A stretch of 64,000 nucleotides of DNA, from contig NZ_BDBT01000006.1 of NCBI RefSeq assembly GCF_001613125.1, forward strand, positions 226,328 to 290,327, given 5' to 3'. The notes beneath the pieces are model-generated. The model did not search any database and had not been told where the DNA came from. It saw only the letters and a program-made list of their open reading frames with translations. The DNA is from Nocardia shimofusensis NBRC 100134 (lineage in GTDB: Bacteria > Actinomycetota > Actinomycetes > Mycobacteriales > Mycobacteriaceae). Positions 62,172 through 64,000 of this stretch are shown here, one piece after another (within the stretch, counting starts at the first letter, position 1; each line of letters starts with the position of its first letter). The translations under genes were made by a program, and so were the position numbers.

Positions 62172-64000
62172 GTGGGTGAACAGCCGGGGCTCGGGCCGGC
62201 CCGGGCACGGTTCGTGAGTGATCTGGCCGCTCTGCGTCAACGATCGCAACTGAGCCCGGCCAAGATCTCGAAGTGGATCAACGACCGGCTCCGCCGGGAG
62301 GTCTCTTCCACGACGATCAGTGACTGGCTCAAACCCGATCCGCGGATCCCACGGGACGATGAGCAGCTCGCGCTCGTACTGGAGTGCCTGCACACGGCGG
62401 CATCACTGCCCTGGAACCCCGCAACCCGGGCCCGGTGGAACAAGCTCCGCGCCGCGGCGCATGCCGAACCCCGGCCATCGACGCCACCTGTCCAGGATGA
62501 GGACGGGCTCGAACCAACGCGGTCGACGCTGAGAAGCGACCTGGTGGTGGTGGGTCGAATCCCGGGGCAGGCACCGCACTTCGTCGACCGCGAGCAGGTA
62601 CGGCAGCTGCAGGAGATGCTGCGCCATACATCGGTGGCGGTGGTGGTGTGCGGGATGCGCGGTGCCGGTAAGACCCAGATCGCGGCCGCCTACGCCCGGG
62701 AGGTGACGGCGACCGGCGAACCAGGGGCGGTGGTGGGCTGGATCGGCGCCGAAACCACCGACACCGCGCTGGCCGGGTTCACCGAGGTCGCGACCGCATT
62801 GGGTGTGGCCGACCCGGACGGTGACTCGCTGGCCTCGGCGCGGCGGCTACGCGATCACCTCAACAGTGCGCGGGAGTCCTCGGGGGTGCTGGTGTTCGAC
62901 AACGCCACTGACCCAGACTTCCTAGCCGAGTTCCTGCCCACCAGCGGCCGGGTGCGGGTGGTAATCACCAGTACCGACCGCGCTTTCACTAGTTTCGGGG
63001 AGCTTGTGGACGCCAGAGAAGGATTCGAGCGCAGCGAGTCGGTGCAGTTCCTGAAGACAGCGACCAGGCTCGATGACCCCGAGGGTGCCGATGGACTCGC
63101 TGCGGAGCTGGGGGATCTGCCACTGGCGTTGGCAGCCGCGGCCGCCACCATCACCCGCCTCAAATTGAACTATGAGCAGTACCTGCGGGCGCTGGCAGCT
63201 CAGCCGCTGCCGGTGGTGCTGCTCCGTCAGCGGGGCGGCTATGAGCGGGCGGTGGATCAGGCCCTGCAGCTGGCGATCGACACCGTCACCCGGGCGAACG
63301 GAGACAAGGCGGTCGATGAGCGGGTTCGTTGGCTGGTGGGGGTGATGGCAACGCTGTCCGCCGACGGTGTCGAAGCCAAACTCCTGACAGGAGAAGACGA
63401 CTCGGACTTCCTGACAAATGTGGCGATCGCACGGTGCGTGGAGAGCTCGCTGGTGTCATGGTCGACAGGCGGACGGGTGCTGGTCATGCACCGACTCACC
63501 GCACGACAGGTCCGCGAACACGCCCAAGCCGCCGGCGCCCTGGACGCTCTCGCAGCGAACGCTGCCACGGTCCTCGGACCACACCTGTTCGACCCGAACG
63601 AGGCCTTCCAGCGCCGCAGCGAGGGCGCCCGACTGGTCGACCACATCGAGACCCTCGCCGAACACACCCACCAACACCCCGCCATCAGTCCCGGAACCCA
63701 TGCCGCGATACTGGCCGCCCGCCGCTGGGCCACCTGCCAACTGATCCGAGCTGCCGACCTGCGCCCTGCCATCAGCCTCGCCGAACGCACCTATGCCGAC
63801 CACCGCCACCACCTCGGTGATATGGACCCCGCTGCCCTGACAGCCCACGCCAACCTCGCCTATGCTTACCGGCGAGCGGGGCGAATCGGTGAGGCGATCG
63901 ACCTGTACGAGCGGCTGCTCGCCGACCGCCAACGCATCCTGGGCGTCGAGGACCCGTCGACTTTGGACACCCGTCACCACCTAGCTCTCACCTACCGGGA
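62172..64000 (+). CDS. NB-ARC/TPR STAND ATPase, partial at window end
   Basis: At least 609 residues; the gene continues beyond the window. GTG 62172 follows GAAGGAG by 7 bases. The N-terminus is HTH-like (VSDLAALRQRSQLSPAKISK, STTISDWLKPDPRIPRDDEQ). The NB-ARC ATPase has Walker A VCGMRGAGKTQIAAAYA, Walker B VLVFDNATDPDF, the sensor VVITSTDRAF and a GDLPLALAAAAA motif (GLPL-like). A helical region follows, then kinesin-light-chain-type TPRs (AHANLAYAYRRAGRIGEAID). Such proteins are signal-responsive switches; some act in antiphage defence and others in regulation. Neighbouring conflict genes favour defence, by inference. Confidence 0.85.
   Translation, partial: MGEQPGLGPARARFVSDLAALRQRSQLSPAKISKWINDRLRREVSSTTISDWLKPDPRIPRDDEQLALVLECLHTAASLPWNPATRARWNKLRAAAHAEPRPSTPPVQDEDGLEPTRSTLRSDLVVVGRIPGQAPHFVDREQVRQLQEMLRHTSVAVVVCGMRGAGKTQIAAAYAREVTATGEPGAVVGWIGAETTDTALAGFTEVATALGVADPDGDSLASARRLRDHLNSARESSGVLVFDNATDPDFLAEFLPTSGRVRVVITSTDRAFTSFGELVDAREGFERSESVQFLKTATRLDDPEGADGLAAELGDLPLALAAAAATITRLKLNYEQYLRALAAQPLPVVLLRQRGGYERAVDQALQLAIDTVTRANGDKAVDERVRWLVGVMATLSADGVEAKLLTGEDDSDFLTNVAIARCVESSLVSWSTGGRVLVMHRLTARQVREHAQAAGALDALAANAATVLGPHLFDPNEAFQRRSEGARLVDHIETLAEHTHQHPAISPGTHAAILAARRWATCQLIRAADLRPAISLAERTYADHRHHLGDMDPAALTAHANLAYAYRRAGRIGEAIDLYERLLADRQRILGVEDPSTLDTRHHLALTYR

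Overview
The window reads as chromosomal DNA of a high-GC, mycolic-acid-type actinobacterium, most likely Nocardia or a close relative. It has a complete yrbE/mce operon, a FadD15-like acyl-CoA synthetase end, neighbours resembling Rv2140c and Rv2141c, a DevR/DevS dormancy pair with its usual companions, and a Rox-type rifamycin monooxygenase preceded by a candidate rifamycin-associated element. Genus is an inference from gene content; no rRNA is present.

Layout. 1-2.35 kb: end of an acyl-CoA synthetase, a strong bidirectional terminator, then PEBP-like and M20 peptidase genes on the minus strand. 2.4-13.25 kb: a compact lipid-type biosynthetic locus with a divergent P450, a GNAT acetyltransferase, a single-module fully reducing type I PKS without thioesterase (KS-AT-DH-ER-KR-ACP), and a translationally coupled PLP alpha-oxoamine synthase that probably releases the chain as an amino ketone. 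13.3-15.4 kb: Rox monooxygenase behind a 19-bp inverted repeat, and a small gene with a LexA-like box. 15.5-29.7 kb: a minus-strand transcription unit AveC-like protein - MoxR ATPase - VWA protein - YrbEA - YrbEB - MceA to MceF, with TetR genes at both ends. 30-38.1 kb: a divergent catabolic operon of SDR, Rieske oxygenase plus 111-aa partner, TauD-type oxygenase, a second Rieske oxygenase plus 111-aa partner, an unusual amidohydrolase, an EthD-like protein and an aldehyde dehydrogenase. Its promoter carries an inverted repeat suited to control by the adjacent TetR. Together these two blocks look like uptake and oxidation of a hydrophobic substrate.

38.2-40.3 kb: a decayed zinc-ribbon gene and a frameshifted TnpB (IS200/IS605-type) element with a probable omega RNA end. 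40.3-48.1 kb: dormancy/redox genes: Ddn-like F420 protein, universal stress protein, Acg-like nitroreductase, DevR, DevS, a PNPOx-like flavoprotein and a Tat-exported multicopper oxidase with a very long palindrome upstream.

48.3-64 kb: an accessory region starting at tRNA-Leu(GAG): AbrB-like protein, tyrosine integrase, SpdB/DUF2637-like membrane protein, and a primase-like replication protein behind a tiny leader ORF and hairpin. Then comes a nested arrangement. A DUF5131 (three-Cys motif, Gp37/Gp68) gene is split after codon 220, and its last 28 codons lie 5.3 kb away, convergent with a TcmP partner gene. The inserted 5.3 kb carries an EACC1-like protein, a second intact DUF5131 gene and two tyrosine recombinases, and has a 7-bp inverted repeat near its ends. 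The window ends in a 57-aa minus-strand protein and a partial NB-ARC/TPR STAND ATPase. This right-hand part has the character of a mobile defence or conflict island; no right attachment site is seen before the window ends.
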